This document shows positions 7,310 to 15,520 of a stretch of DNA of 36,689 nt, in pieces. Each line of letters opens with the position of its first letter. Position 1 is the first letter of the stretch. The notes below the pieces were generated by a model. It was given only the letters and a program-made list of their open reading frames with translations, did not search any database and had not been told where the DNA came from. The translations under genes were made by a program, and so were the position numbers. Source of the DNA: SAR324 cluster bacterium (GTDB lineage: Bacteria > SAR324 > JACQKK01); NCBI GenBank assembly GCA_022574555.1, contig JACZRV010000027.1, positions 1 through 36,689 of the forward strand, given 5' to 3'.

Positions 7310-8464
7310 TCAGTAGGGCACCGCGACACGGCCTACTTTTTCGCGGGCGATGATGAGCTTCATGATCTGGGCGGTGCCGTCTCCGATCTGCAACCCCAGC
7401 ACGTCGCGAAGCCGCTGCTGGTGGGGGAAGTCGTCCGAGTAGCCGGCGTGTCCGTGAAGCAGCAGGCAGTCCTTGATGACGTCGAAGCTCACCTTGGGCA
7501 CCCACCATTTGCACATGGCCGCCTCCGAGGTGTGCCGCTCGCCGGTGTCCTTGAGCCAAAGCGTTTTCAGGCACATCTGCCGGGCCGCCTCGAGGAGGGT
7601 TTCCGCCTCGGCCAGGGGAAATGTAACCCCCTCGAACTTGGCGATGGGCGAGCCGAAGGCCTTGCGCTCCACGACGAATTCCCACGTCTCCTCCAGAGAG
7701 GCGCGGGCGGTTCCCAGACATTGCATGCCGATCAGGGCGCGATTGAAGTCGAATCCCAGCATGACCTGGGTGAATCCGCTGCCTTCATCGCCGAGCAGGT
7801 TTTCCGCGGGCACCTTGACGTCCTCGAAGAAGATGGAGCCCCTGCCCACGGCTGCCGTGCCCAAGTCGTTGTAGTGGGTGCGGGTGATACCGGGCAGATC
7901 CATGGGGATCAGCAGGGCGCTGATGCCCTTGGCCCCGGGAATATCAGGATTGGTGCGGGCGAATACCACGGCCACGTCGGCCTGATCAGCCAGGGAGATG
8001 GATGCCTTCTCGCCGTTGATGACATAGTGATCGCCTGCGAGCCGGGCCCGGAGCGCGATATGGGCGGCATCCGACCCGGTTTCCGGTTCGGTCAGGGCCA
8101 GTGCGGGCAGCACCTCACCCCGGCAAATGGGCGGCAGCCATTCCTGGGCCAGGGCCTTGGATGCATTTTTGGCGATGATCTCGCCCGCGAGCGCCGCCAG
8201 CAAGGGGAGGTAGGCGACACCGTGGTCGCCATAGGCCAGTTCTTCGGTAATGAGCCCCAGGGTCACGAAGTCCGCCCCCGCGCCACCGAATTCCTCGGGC
8301 AGGGTCGGTCCCTGAAATCCCAGCGATCCCATCTCGCGCACCAGTTCGCGATCCACACGGCCGTCACTTTCCCGCTGCCGATATTCGGGCAAAAGGCGTG
8401 AGCGGGAAAACTTGCGCGCGGTGTCCCGAATCGCGGATTGTTCCTGGGTAAGCCCGAAGTCCAT
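7310..8464 (-). CDS. Acyl-CoA dehydrogenase (cyclohexanecarboxyl-CoA dehydrogenase-like?)
   Basis: This FAD enzyme of 384 residues introduces a double bond next to a CoA thioester. Family signatures are LTEPETGSDAA (FAD and substrate site), the ERKAFGSPIAKFEGV helix, and the C-terminal IGDGTAQIMKLIIARE. In that last motif Asp stands where most members have the catalytic Glu (YEGT or GEGT). This is a feature I associate with some alicyclic acyl-CoA dehydrogenases; the exact substrate is inferred. AGAGG lies 5 bases before the ATG at 8464. The gene follows the carboxyltransferase gene by 51 bases on the same strand, so the two form an operon. Alternatives are isovaleryl-, citronellyl- or short-chain acyl-CoA dehydrogenases, which also pair with carboxylase subunits. 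Confidence 0.9.
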   Translation of the reverse strand: MDFGLTQEQSAIRDTARKFSRSRLLPEYRQRESDGRVDRELVREMGSLGFQGPTLPEEFGGAGADFVTLGLITEELAYGDHGVAYLPLLAALAGEIIAKNASKALAQEWLPPICRGEVLPALALTEPETGSDAAHIALRARLAGDHYVINGEKASISLADQADVAVVFARTNPDIPGAKGISALLIPMDLPGITRTHYNDLGTAAVGRGSIFFEDVKVPAENLLGDEGSGFTQVMLGFDFNRALIGMQCLGTARASLEETWEFVVERKAFGSPIAKFEGVTFPLAEAETLLEAARQMCLKTLWLKDTGERHTSEAAMCKWWVPKVSFDVIKDCLLLHGHAGYSDDFPHQQRLRDVLGLQIGDGTAQIMKLIIAREKVGRVAVPY

Positions 8465-8515
8465 GGTTCCTCTATGGGTTATGCCCTTACCGGGAAATTT
8501 CTTATCACCGGCATA

Positions 8516-10078
8516 TCAGGGCCGGATGCCGAAGCGGGTTTTGCCCGGCGTGCGCAACGGTGCGGCCAGATCGGCGAACTCGCACAAGAGGGGCCGCGTA
8601 TCGCGTGGGTCGATGATTTCCTCGGGCGCGAAGGCTTCTGCCGCGCGGAACGGAGAGCGCAGCCGGTCGAGCCTCTGCAATATTTCCTGATAGTGCGCCT
8701 GGCGATCCTCCGCCGCATCCAACTCGGCACGATACGCCGCTTCGATGCCGCCTTCAACGGGAAGGGAGCCCCAATCGCCCGAGGGCCACGAGTAGCGGAC
8801 GCCGTAGCGTTCCGCGTTTTGGTGAGCCGAGCCGGCCACGCCGAAAACCTTGCGCACCAGGATCGTGCACCAGGGGGTTTTGGATTGGAAGATCGCGGCC
8901 ATGGCGCGCACGCCGTAGCGGATGGTCGCCTGCTGCTCGGCCTGGAGGCCGATCATGAAGCCGGGGATATCCACCAGATGCACCACGGGCAGATGGAAGG
9001 TTTCCGCCAGGTCGACGAAGCGCGTCACCTTCTGCGAGGCATCGGCCGTCCACGCGCCACCGTATATGTAAGGATCGCTGGCCATCAGCGCCACCGGCCA
9101 TCCGTCGAGACGGGCCAGCCCGGTGATCACGGACCGACCCCACATCTTGCCCATTTCGAAAAAGGAGTCGCGGTCGACCACCGCTTCGACGATGCGCCGC
9201 ATCTGATAGACCTTGCGCCGGTCGCGTGGCACCGCTTCGATCAGCCACTCGTCCCGCCGGTTGGGATCGTCGTGCCGCTCGCCTCTTTGCGCCAGCTCGT
9301 GCACCGAAGCGGGGAGAAAGGAGAGGAACCGTCTCGTGCGCTGGAACGCATCCGCCTCGCTGTCGGCTTCGTCATCCACGGTGCCGTTGCGGGTGTGGAT
9401 GTGGCTGCCGCCCAACTCGTTTTTTTCCATGCGCGGGCCGATGCGTTCCACCACCGGCGGGCCGGCGACGAACATCTGCGAGGTCTCCTTGACCATCACC
9501 GAGTAGTGGCTGGCGGCGACGCGCGCGGCGCCCAGGCCCGCCGTCGAACCCAGGGCCAGTGCCACCACGGGCACGGTTTCCAGGTTCTGCACCATGTATT
9601 CCCAGATGAAGTTCTCGTATCCGGGCAGCATGGTGTGGCCTTCCATCTCGATGGTTTTCACCGAGCCGCCGCCGCCCGTGCCGTCCACCAGACGCACGAT
9701 GGGGATGCGCAGCTTGAGCGCCATCGTCTCGGATAGATAGAGCTTGTCCTTGATCGACGCGTCATTGGCGCCGCCGCGCACGGTGAAGTCGTCCCCCGCG
9801 ACCACGACCCGGCGCCCTTCGATCATCCCGCGGCCCACCACGAAATTGGCCGGCGTGAACGATCCGATTTCGCCGTCCTCCCCGTAGACGGCGGTGCCGG
9901 CGATGGTGCCGATTTCATGGAACGAACCGGGGTCGAGCAGGGCGTCGATCCGTTCGCGGACGGTCAGCTTGCCTGCGTCGTGCTGGCGCTTGATCTTCGC
10001 CGGGCCGCCCATGGTGCGTCCCAGGGCCTCGCGCTTGCGCAACTCCTCGATTTCCGGTTTCCAGCTCATCGCGGGCAC
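8516..10078 (-). CDS. Acyl-CoA carboxylase, carboxyltransferase (beta) subunit
   Basis: The 520-residue protein is a PccB/MccB-type carboxyltransferase, which moves the carboxyl group from carboxybiotin to an acyl-CoA. Both crotonase-fold halves are present. The N-terminal half carries KLTVRERIDALLDPGSF, VVAGDDFTVRGG and RLVDGTGGGGS. The C-terminal half carries HLVDIPGFMIG, QATIRYGVRAMAA and KVFGVAGSA. No biotin carboxylase or biotin carrier gene is in the window, so its partner must be encoded elsewhere. The start at 10078 overlaps the end of a broken IS110 reading frame; a second ATG at 10069 (MSWKPEIEEL) is also possible. It heads a two-gene operon with the acyl-CoA dehydrogenase. Which acyl-CoA is carboxylated cannot be told. 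Confidence 0.92.
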   Translation of the reverse strand: MPAMSWKPEIEELRKREALGRTMGGPAKIKRQHDAGKLTVRERIDALLDPGSFHEIGTIAGTAVYGEDGEIGSFTPANFVVGRGMIEGRRVVVAGDDFTVRGGANDASIKDKLYLSETMALKLRIPIVRLVDGTGGGGSVKTIEMEGHTMLPGYENFIWEYMVQNLETVPVVALALGSTAGLGAARVAASHYSVMVKETSQMFVAGPPVVERIGPRMEKNELGGSHIHTRNGTVDDEADSEADAFQRTRRFLSFLPASVHELAQRGERHDDPNRRDEWLIEAVPRDRRKVYQMRRIVEAVVDRDSFFEMGKMWGRSVITGLARLDGWPVALMASDPYIYGGAWTADASQKVTRFVDLAETFHLPVVHLVDIPGFMIGLQAEQQATIRYGVRAMAAIFQSKTPWCTILVRKVFGVAGSAHQNAERYGVRYSWPSGDWGSLPVEGGIEAAYRAELDAAEDRQAHYQEILQRLDRLRSPFRAAEAFAPEEIIDPRDTRPLLCEFADLAAPLRTPGKTRFGIRP

Positions 10079-10314
10079 CCCTTCACAGTCATGGCCTTCC
10101 CGCCCGGAGTTCCTGATTGTCCCGGGCGGCCCGTGCTATCCAGCACCACCAGGCGAGGTTTGGCCCGTGCCAGACGTTTTGCCAACCGCGCAACGCCTTT
10201 GGGGTCATTGGACTCGCTGTACGTCTCCTCCGCCGGCCAAAGGCCAACATGCAGGCGATCCTTGCACACATCAATCCCCACAAAAACATCTTGGGTCATC
10301 CTTGTGCCGCTCAT
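10066..10314 (-). pseudogene. Truncated IS110-family transposase, N-terminal part
   Basis: From the ATG at 10314, preceded by GGAG, the frame encodes MSGTRMTQDVFVGIDVCKD and continues through NDPKGVARLAKRLARAKPR to LVVLDSTG, the start of the IS110 DEDD (RuvC-like) catalytic domain. The first catalytic Asp is in VGID. The position usually filled by Glu (LEATG) is Asp here. Similarity stops near 10129, after about 62 of some 320-400 residues. The frame then runs through unrelated sequence and ends over the start of the carboxyltransferase gene. All C-terminal residues, including the catalytic serine region, are missing, so this is a dead fragment. Confidence 0.85.
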
Positions 10315-10450
10315 CTTTGTCTCCAGCTTATGGTATGTATGGAAATCCTCCGGCCTGCGCACCAACCTTGTAGGTACGACCTGCTCCCCTCGGGGAGCGG
10401 TCAGGCAACTGTTCGGGCTCTGGCCGGAGGATACCCGTGCGCCGATACAT
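10129..10450 (-). mobile_element. IS110-family element remnant (left end plus transposase start)
   Basis: The remnant comprises the structured non-coding left end and the first fifth of the transposase. IS110 elements lack terminal inverted repeats, so the outer limit upstream of the transposase cannot be fixed by eye; 10450 is an estimate and it may extend to about 10560. The inner break is near 10129. It lies in the divergent promoter region between the carboxyltransferase operon and the aromatic reductase genes. Confidence 0.7.
10345..10432 (-). ncRNA. Structured IS110 left-end RNA, bridge-RNA-like, candidate
   Basis: An 11-base perfect inverted repeat (ATCCTCCGGCC at 10345-10355 with GGCCGGAGGAT at 10422-10432) encloses a second perfect hairpin, GCTCCCCTCGGGGAGC (10383-10398). 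The structure lies immediately upstream of the transposase start. IS110-group elements encode the guide (bridge) RNA in this non-coding end, with nested stem-loops. Position and structure fit, but the target- and donor-binding loops were not assigned, and the recombinase it would serve is broken. Confidence 0.4.
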
Positions 10451-10579
10451 GCTCTCCCGCGGTCTCACCAGCACCAAGGGGGAATCGATCTGCCGCACGG
10501 GTTCCCATACTCCATTTCACATTACTCCCTTTCCAAGACACAAGGGGGCCGGGGGTGAGGCAAGCCAATATAACCACCC

Positions 10580-13021
10580 ATGACCGAAACCAATACCAAA
10601 TCGACAGCCAAGGACATGCGGCCGGGAGCGGTTGCGCTGCCGAGAGGTGCGGTGCAATCCGCACTGGGTCAGGCACCGAAGCGGGTGGTGGGCCGGCCCA
10701 TGCCCCTGGTGGACGGGGTGGACAAGGCGACGGGCCGAGGCAAGTATTCGGCCGACCTGCACTTTCCCGACGCGCTGGTGGGCCGTATTCTGCGTTCGCC
10801 CCACGCCCACGCGCGCATAAAATCCATCGACGTCTCCGCGGCGCTGGCCCTTGAGGGTGTGAGGGCGGTGGTCACGGGGGAGGACAGCGGCGTGCCTTTC
10901 GGCGTGCTGCCCATCGCGCGCGACGAATTTGCCCTGGCACGGGAGAAGGTGCGCTACAAGGGCGAGGAAGTGGCCGCAGTAGCGGCGGTGGATGCCTGGA
11001 GCGCGGAGCAGGCCCTGGAGAGGATCCGCGTGGAATACGAGCCCCTGCCCGCCTACGACGATCCCTACGCCGCCATGGCCGAGGGCGCCGAGCTGATCCA
11101 CGCCCATCGCCAGCGCAATGTGGAGCGCGAGGTGGATCATGAGTTCGGCGACGTGTCGGCCGGCTTTTCCGCCAGCGACGTGATCTTGCAGGAATCCTTC
11201 TTCACGCCCGAGGTGACCCACGCCCAGATGGAGCCCCACGCGGCGGTGGCCATTTGGGAAGAGTACGAGGGACGGCTGACGGTGTGGTGCTCGACCCAGG
11301 TGCCCTATTACGTTCACCTGTCCCTGGCGGCGACGATGGGGCTGGACATGAGCCGCATCCGCGTGATCAAGCCCATGGTGGGCGGTGCGTTCGGCTGCAA
11401 GACCGAAGCCCTCTCCTACGAGCTGATCTGCGGCCTGTTGGCCCGCAAGGCCAAAGGCACGGTGAAGCTGGTGTTGAGCCGTGAAGAGGTCTTCTATGCC
11501 CACCGGGGGCGGCCGGCCACATGGACCCGGCTCAAGATCGGCGTGACCCGGGACGGACGGCTGCAAGCCGTGGAGGCCGAAGTGGTGCAGCGGGGAGGGG
11601 CGTACGGGGGCTATGGCATCGTCTCCATCCTCTACGCGGGCGCGCTGCTCAGTGCCATCTACGACATCCCCAACGTGAAATACCATGCCTACCGCGTGCT
11701 CACGAATACACCGGCCAACGGGGCCATGCGCGGTCACGGTACGGTGGATGTGCGTTTCGCCTTCGAGTCGCTGCTGGACATGCTGGCGGCACGCCTGGAG
11801 ATGAGCCCCATCGATCTGCGTGTGGCCAACCTGATCCAGGCGCCCACGATGACCCTCAACGATCTGCTGGTGAACAGCTACGGCTACCCGGAGTGCCTGG
11901 AGCAGGTGGTGGACGCCTCGGGGTACAGGGACAAGGCGGGTAAGCTGCCCTTCGGCAAGGGGGTCGGGCTGGCGGGCAGTCACTACGTGAGCGGCGCTTC
12001 CAAGCCGGTCAACCGTTCCAACATGCCCCATGCCGTGGTGACCATGAAACTGGACACCGACGGAAGCATCACCCTGTTCACCGGCGCCGCCGATATCGGC
12101 CAGGGTTCCAGCACGGTTCTGGTGCAAATCGCCGCCGAGGTGATCGGGGTATCCCCGGGCCGATTCCGCATCGTCTCGGCCGACAGCGCGCTGACCCCCA
12201 AGGACAACGGCAGCTACTCCAGCCGAGTCACGCTCTACGTGGGCAACGCCGCGCTGCAGGCGGCTCAGGGTATGCGCGATTTGCTCTTCGAGGCGGCGGC
12301 GCGGGGCCTGCAGGTATTCCCGGTGGACGTGGAACTGGTGGACGATGAATTCCGCCTCATCGCGGACCCGGAGAAGAAACTGAGCTTCAACGAGGTCGTG
12401 GAACTGGCGCTGGATTATGGGGGGACGCTGATGACCAAAGGAACGTACGCCACCCCCAAGATCACCCAGGGGGGCCGCAACTACCGCGGCGCCGGAGTCG
12501 GGGCCACCCCGGCGTTCAGCTACTCGGCCCAGGTGGTCGAGGTGGACGTGGATATCCGTACCGGAAACGTCAAGGTGGAAAAGGTGACCGTGGCCCACGA
12601 CTGCGGGTACGCCATCAACCCCCTCGCGGTGGAGGGTCAGATCGAAGGCTCGGTGTGGATGGGCATGGGCCAGGGGCGGCAGGAGGAAACCCACTACGAG
12701 AACGGTCTGCCCAAGGCGCCCAACCTGCTCGACTATCGCTTCCCCACCATCATGGAATCGCCCGAAATTCACACCATCATCGTGGAATCCAACGAATCGG
12801 GCGGGCCCTTCGGCGCCAAGGAGGCCGGAGAAGGCTCCCTCGCCGGGTTCCTGCCGGCCATGGCCAACGCCATCGAGGATGCCATCGGCGTACGCATCAC
12901 CGATTTGCCCCTCTCGCCCGAGAAGGTCTACGCCGCCATTCAGCGCGCGCGAAAAGCGCAAGCCGAGGCGGTGCCGGCCGCGGTGGCCTCAGCCCAAGCC
13001 TCGGGGAAAATCGCCCGATGA
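10580..13021 (+). CDS. hcrA: 4-hydroxybenzoyl-CoA reductase-type molybdenum subunit (alpha)
   Basis: This large subunit belongs to the xanthine oxidase family and holds the molybdopterin cofactor. The a/b hammerhead domain is in the first 190 residues (GRGKYSADLHFPDAL, RSPHAHARI). The Mo-binding domains follow with GGAFGCKTEA (near 270), NGAMRGHGTVDVRFAFES, DIGQGSSTVLVQIAAEV and GPFGAKEAGEG, whose Glu748 is the expected catalytic base. At 813 residues it exceeds the usual 760-770 by an N-terminal stretch of about 35 residues with no motif, so a later start is possible; the ATG at 10580 has no clear ribosome site. It overlaps the FAD subunit gene by four bases (ATGA). The 4-hydroxybenzoyl-CoA assignment rests mainly on the partner subunit. 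Confidence 0.88.
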   Translation: MTETNTKSTAKDMRPGAVALPRGAVQSALGQAPKRVVGRPMPLVDGVDKATGRGKYSADLHFPDALVGRILRSPHAHARIKSIDVSAALALEGVRAVVTGEDSGVPFGVLPIARDEFALAREKVRYKGEEVAAVAAVDAWSAEQALERIRVEYEPLPAYDDPYAAMAEGAELIHAHRQRNVEREVDHEFGDVSAGFSASDVILQESFFTPEVTHAQMEPHAAVAIWEEYEGRLTVWCSTQVPYYVHLSLAATMGLDMSRIRVIKPMVGGAFGCKTEALSYELICGLLARKAKGTVKLVLSREEVFYAHRGRPATWTRLKIGVTRDGRLQAVEAEVVQRGGAYGGYGIVSILYAGALLSAIYDIPNVKYHAYRVLTNTPANGAMRGHGTVDVRFAFESLLDMLAARLEMSPIDLRVANLIQAPTMTLNDLLVNSYGYPECLEQVVDASGYRDKAGKLPFGKGVGLAGSHYVSGASKPVNRSNMPHAVVTMKLDTDGSITLFTGAADIGQGSSTVLVQIAAEVIGVSPGRFRIVSADSALTPKDNGSYSSRVTLYVGNAALQAAQGMRDLLFEAAARGLQVFPVDVELVDDEFRLIADPEKKLSFNEVVELALDYGGTLMTKGTYATPKITQGGRNYRGAGVGATPAFSYSAQVVEVDVDIRTGNVKVEKVTVAHDCGYAINPLAVEGQIEGSVWMGMGQGRQEETHYENGLPKAPNLLDYRFPTIMESPEIHTIIVESNESGGPFGAKEAGEGSLAGFLPAMANAIEDAIGVRITDLPLSPEKVYAAIQRARKAQAEAVPAAVASAQASGKIAR

Positions 13022-14058
13022 CTTACCCCATGCGGCCCTTCGAGCTGCACCGGCCGGCCGATGTGGCGGAGGCGGTGGCCTTGGCAGGCGAGTATCCCGG
13101 CGCCCAATACCTGGCCGGCGGCACCGACCTGGTGGTCAATCTGCGGCGGCGGATCGCCGAACCCGATCACGTGATCGCCCTGGGCGCCATCGAGGGGCTG
13201 GGGGAAGTGACGCGGGAAGGAAACGCACTGGCCATCGGCGCGCGGGTGACCATGGCCGAGCTGGCGGCACACCCCGAGGTCATGGCGCGTCTGCCCATGC
13301 TTGCCGAGGCGGCAGGCATTGTGGCCGGCCCCACCATCCGCGGCATGGCCACCCTGGGGGGCAATCTCGTTCTGGACACCCGCTGCCGCTACTATAACCA
13401 GAGCTTCTTTTGGCGCCAGGCCAACGACTTCTGCCTCAAGAAAGACGGCAGCGTATGCCCCGTGGCGCCCAGGGGATCGTTTTGCTGGGCGGCCTTTTCC
13501 GCCGATACGCCGCCCGTGCTGTTGGCGTTGGACGCGGTGCTGGAACTGACCGGCCCCAAGGGTGGGCGAAAGGTGCCCCTGCGGAATTTCTACGGGAACG
13601 ACGGCCGCTGGAGCATTGGTGAAGCCGATGGCGGGTTGCTGCCGGGAGAGCTGATCCTCCGGGTACGGATTCCCCTGCCGCAGGCTCCGTGGCACGGGGT
13701 CTACGAGAAGGTGCGGGTGCGCGGCTCCATCGATTATCCCCTGGCCGGGCTGGCCATGATGGTGCGCTGGAAGGACGAGACGGCCCGCGAAATCGCAGAA
13801 TTGAGGATGGCCCTCACGGCACTGAATCCCCAGCCGATGATGGTGCCCGGCACGGAGGTATTTTCGGGACGGGAACTGGACCCGGACGCCGTGGCCGAAT
13901 TGAGCCGCCTGGCCGGCCGAACCGGTAAGCCCATGCGCACAACGGTGTCCGACCCCGCCTATCGCCGCGCGATGATCGCCACCATGGTAGAAAAAGCCGC
14001 GGCGCGTCTGGCCCCTGGGCTGGGTCCCGCCCTTCTGCAGCAGGCGCGCTGGGCCTGA
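13018..14058 (+). CDS. hcrB: 4-hydroxybenzoyl-CoA reductase-type FAD/[4Fe-4S] subunit (beta)
   Basis: The 346-residue protein is the FAD-binding subunit of a xanthine oxidase-type enzyme (YLAGGTDLVVNLRRR; TIRGMATLGGNL). Between residues 123 and 156 it carries an extra loop with cysteines at 123, 139, 147 and 156. The spacing C-x15-C-x7-C-x8-C is that described for the additional [4Fe-4S] cluster of 4-hydroxybenzoyl-CoA reductase, which ordinary FAD subunits of the family lack. In that enzyme the cluster helps pass low-potential electrons to remove the para-hydroxyl group from 4-hydroxybenzoyl-CoA, giving benzoyl-CoA in anaerobic aromatic degradation. The ATG overlaps the stop of the alpha subunit, implying translational coupling. 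The gamma [2Fe-2S] subunit is not found nearby. Confidence 0.9.
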   Translation: MTYPMRPFELHRPADVAEAVALAGEYPGAQYLAGGTDLVVNLRRRIAEPDHVIALGAIEGLGEVTREGNALAIGARVTMAELAAHPEVMARLPMLAEAAGIVAGPTIRGMATLGGNLVLDTRCRYYNQSFFWRQANDFCLKKDGSVCPVAPRGSFCWAAFSADTPPVLLALDAVLELTGPKGGRKVPLRNFYGNDGRWSIGEADGGLLPGELILRVRIPLPQAPWHGVYEKVRVRGSIDYPLAGLAMMVRWKDETAREIAELRMALTALNPQPMMVPGTEVFSGRELDPDAVAELSRLAGRTGKPMRTTVSDPAYRRAMIATMVEKAAARLAPGLGPALLQQARWA

Positions 14059-14192
14059 TCCTTTCCACCGTACGAACCGGGCCGGGCGGCGTATCCCGTT
14101 GGATGTCCCCCCGACCATCACGGCCTCCAATGGATGGGGGCCGGAGTCTGGCCCAGATTGAAACTTGATCAACGTTGCCCGAAGAACGCTCC

Positions 14193-15425
14193 ATGACCGC
14201 ACCAAATAACCCTCTGACCACATTGGGGTTCATCAATGCCGGCCACTTTTTCACTCACCTGTTCATGCTTTTGTATGCAACGGTGATCCTGAGCTTCGAT
14301 GGGGTAATGGCACTGAGTTACGGTAACCTGCTCTCGCTTGCGCTGCCGGGGTTCATCTTGTTTGGTGCCGGGGCGTTGCCCGCCGGGTGGCTTGGGGACC
14401 GGTGGAGTGCCCGCGGGATGATGGCGGTCTTTTTCTTCGGTGCGGGTCTTTCCTCGGTGGCCACCGGACTGGCCCGGTCACCAGGGGAGATCGCCGCTGG
14501 GCTTTGCGCCATCGGTCTGTTCTGCTCCATATACCATCCGGTGGGCACGGCGTGGCTGATCCGGGTGGCCCGCAGGCGGGGCCGCGCATTGGGCTTGAAC
14601 GGCGTTTTCGGCAACATGGGTATTGCCTTTGCCGCCACCGTGGCCGGAAGCCTGGCCACGTTGATTCACTGGCGCGCGGCGTTCATCGTGCCCGGCGTTT
14701 TGTCGATTCTGATCGGTGCGGGATTTCTCCTGATGGTGCGCAGCGAGCGGGGCGCGTCCCTGGACCCATCGAAAAAGTACGGCCACCAGCCGGTGCCCGC
14801 CGGTATGTGGCGCGTGTTTGCAGTGCTGGCAGTCACGGCCCTGTTGGGAGGCATCGTATTTCAGGGTACCGCGGTAGCCCTGCCCAAGCTCTTCGACGAT
14901 CGCATGGGAACGATCGCCGAGACTGCCCTGGGCGTAGGCGGACTGGTCACTCTGGTTTACGCGCTGGGGAGCATCGCCCAGGTCGTCGTGGGTTTCATGA
15001 TGGATAGGTACCCGCTCAAGCCGATGTACCTGTTGCTCAACGTGGTCCAGGTGCCCCTGCTCCTGCTGGCCATGGGTTACAGCGGGCTGCCCCTATTGGC
15101 GGCGATTCAGATCATGGTTTTTTTCAGCATGGGTGCCGTACCGCTGACCGACATGCTGGTCGCCCACTACACGCCCGAATCGTGGCGGGGCACCGCCTAC
15201 GGCGCCAAGTTCGTCCTCGGGCTGGGCGTCAGCGCCGTGGGCGTTCCCATGGTGGGCCTGATGCGGGACCACACCGGCGGCTTTTCCGCGTTGTTGGGAA
15301 CTTTCGCAGCGTTGATCGCCGTGGTGGCGGTCGCCGCGCTCTTCCTGCCACGTGGAGGCCCGGTGAGCATCGCTGAGACCGCACCCACACCCACGCCGGG
15401 CGAGGCGGGATTGGCCGCCCCGTAA
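14193..15425 (+). CDS. MFS transporter
   Basis: The 410-residue protein has about 12 hydrophobic segments. The loop GWLGDRWSARGMM after helix 2 is the conserved major-facilitator motif (G..[AG]DR.GRR type). The N-terminus GHFFTHLFMLLYATVI recalls the Fsr (fosmidomycin resistance)-like branch. The ATG at 14193 was preferred over an upstream in-frame TTG at 14175. It lies between the reductase subunits and the CoA ligase on the same strand (134-base and 95-base gaps), so uptake of the aromatic acid substrate is a reasonable inference. Efflux of a metabolite is the main alternative. Confidence 0.85.
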   Translation: MTAPNNPLTTLGFINAGHFFTHLFMLLYATVILSFDGVMALSYGNLLSLALPGFILFGAGALPAGWLGDRWSARGMMAVFFFGAGLSSVATGLARSPGEIAAGLCAIGLFCSIYHPVGTAWLIRVARRRGRALGLNGVFGNMGIAFAATVAGSLATLIHWRAAFIVPGVLSILIGAGFLLMVRSERGASLDPSKKYGHQPVPAGMWRVFAVLAVTALLGGIVFQGTAVALPKLFDDRMGTIAETALGVGGLVTLVYALGSIAQVVVGFMMDRYPLKPMYLLLNVVQVPLLLLAMGYSGLPLLAAIQIMVFFSMGAVPLTDMLVAHYTPESWRGTAYGAKFVLGLGVSAVGVPMVGLMRDHTGGFSALLGTFAALIAVVAVAALFLPRGGPVSIAETAPTPTPGEAGLAAP

Positions 15426-15520
15426 ATGAGCCGGGCCTCGGCTCCACTGGTGAAATATTCGGCCTTCACGCGAAACCCGAACCCGCGTGATCCATTTTGG
15501 AGACTCCCTCTCGGGATGCC

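Noticed and set aside
10517..12961. Very long minus-strand open frame (about 814 codons) opposite hcrA
   Set aside because: It is histidine-, glycine- and arginine-rich with no family motif, and lies exactly antisense to a well-supported molybdenum subunit. It is a GC-rich codon-position shadow.
12940..14223. Minus-strand open frame of 427 codons opposite hcrB
   Set aside because: Antisense to the FAD subunit, no recognisable motif, and composition typical of shadows in GC-rich DNA.
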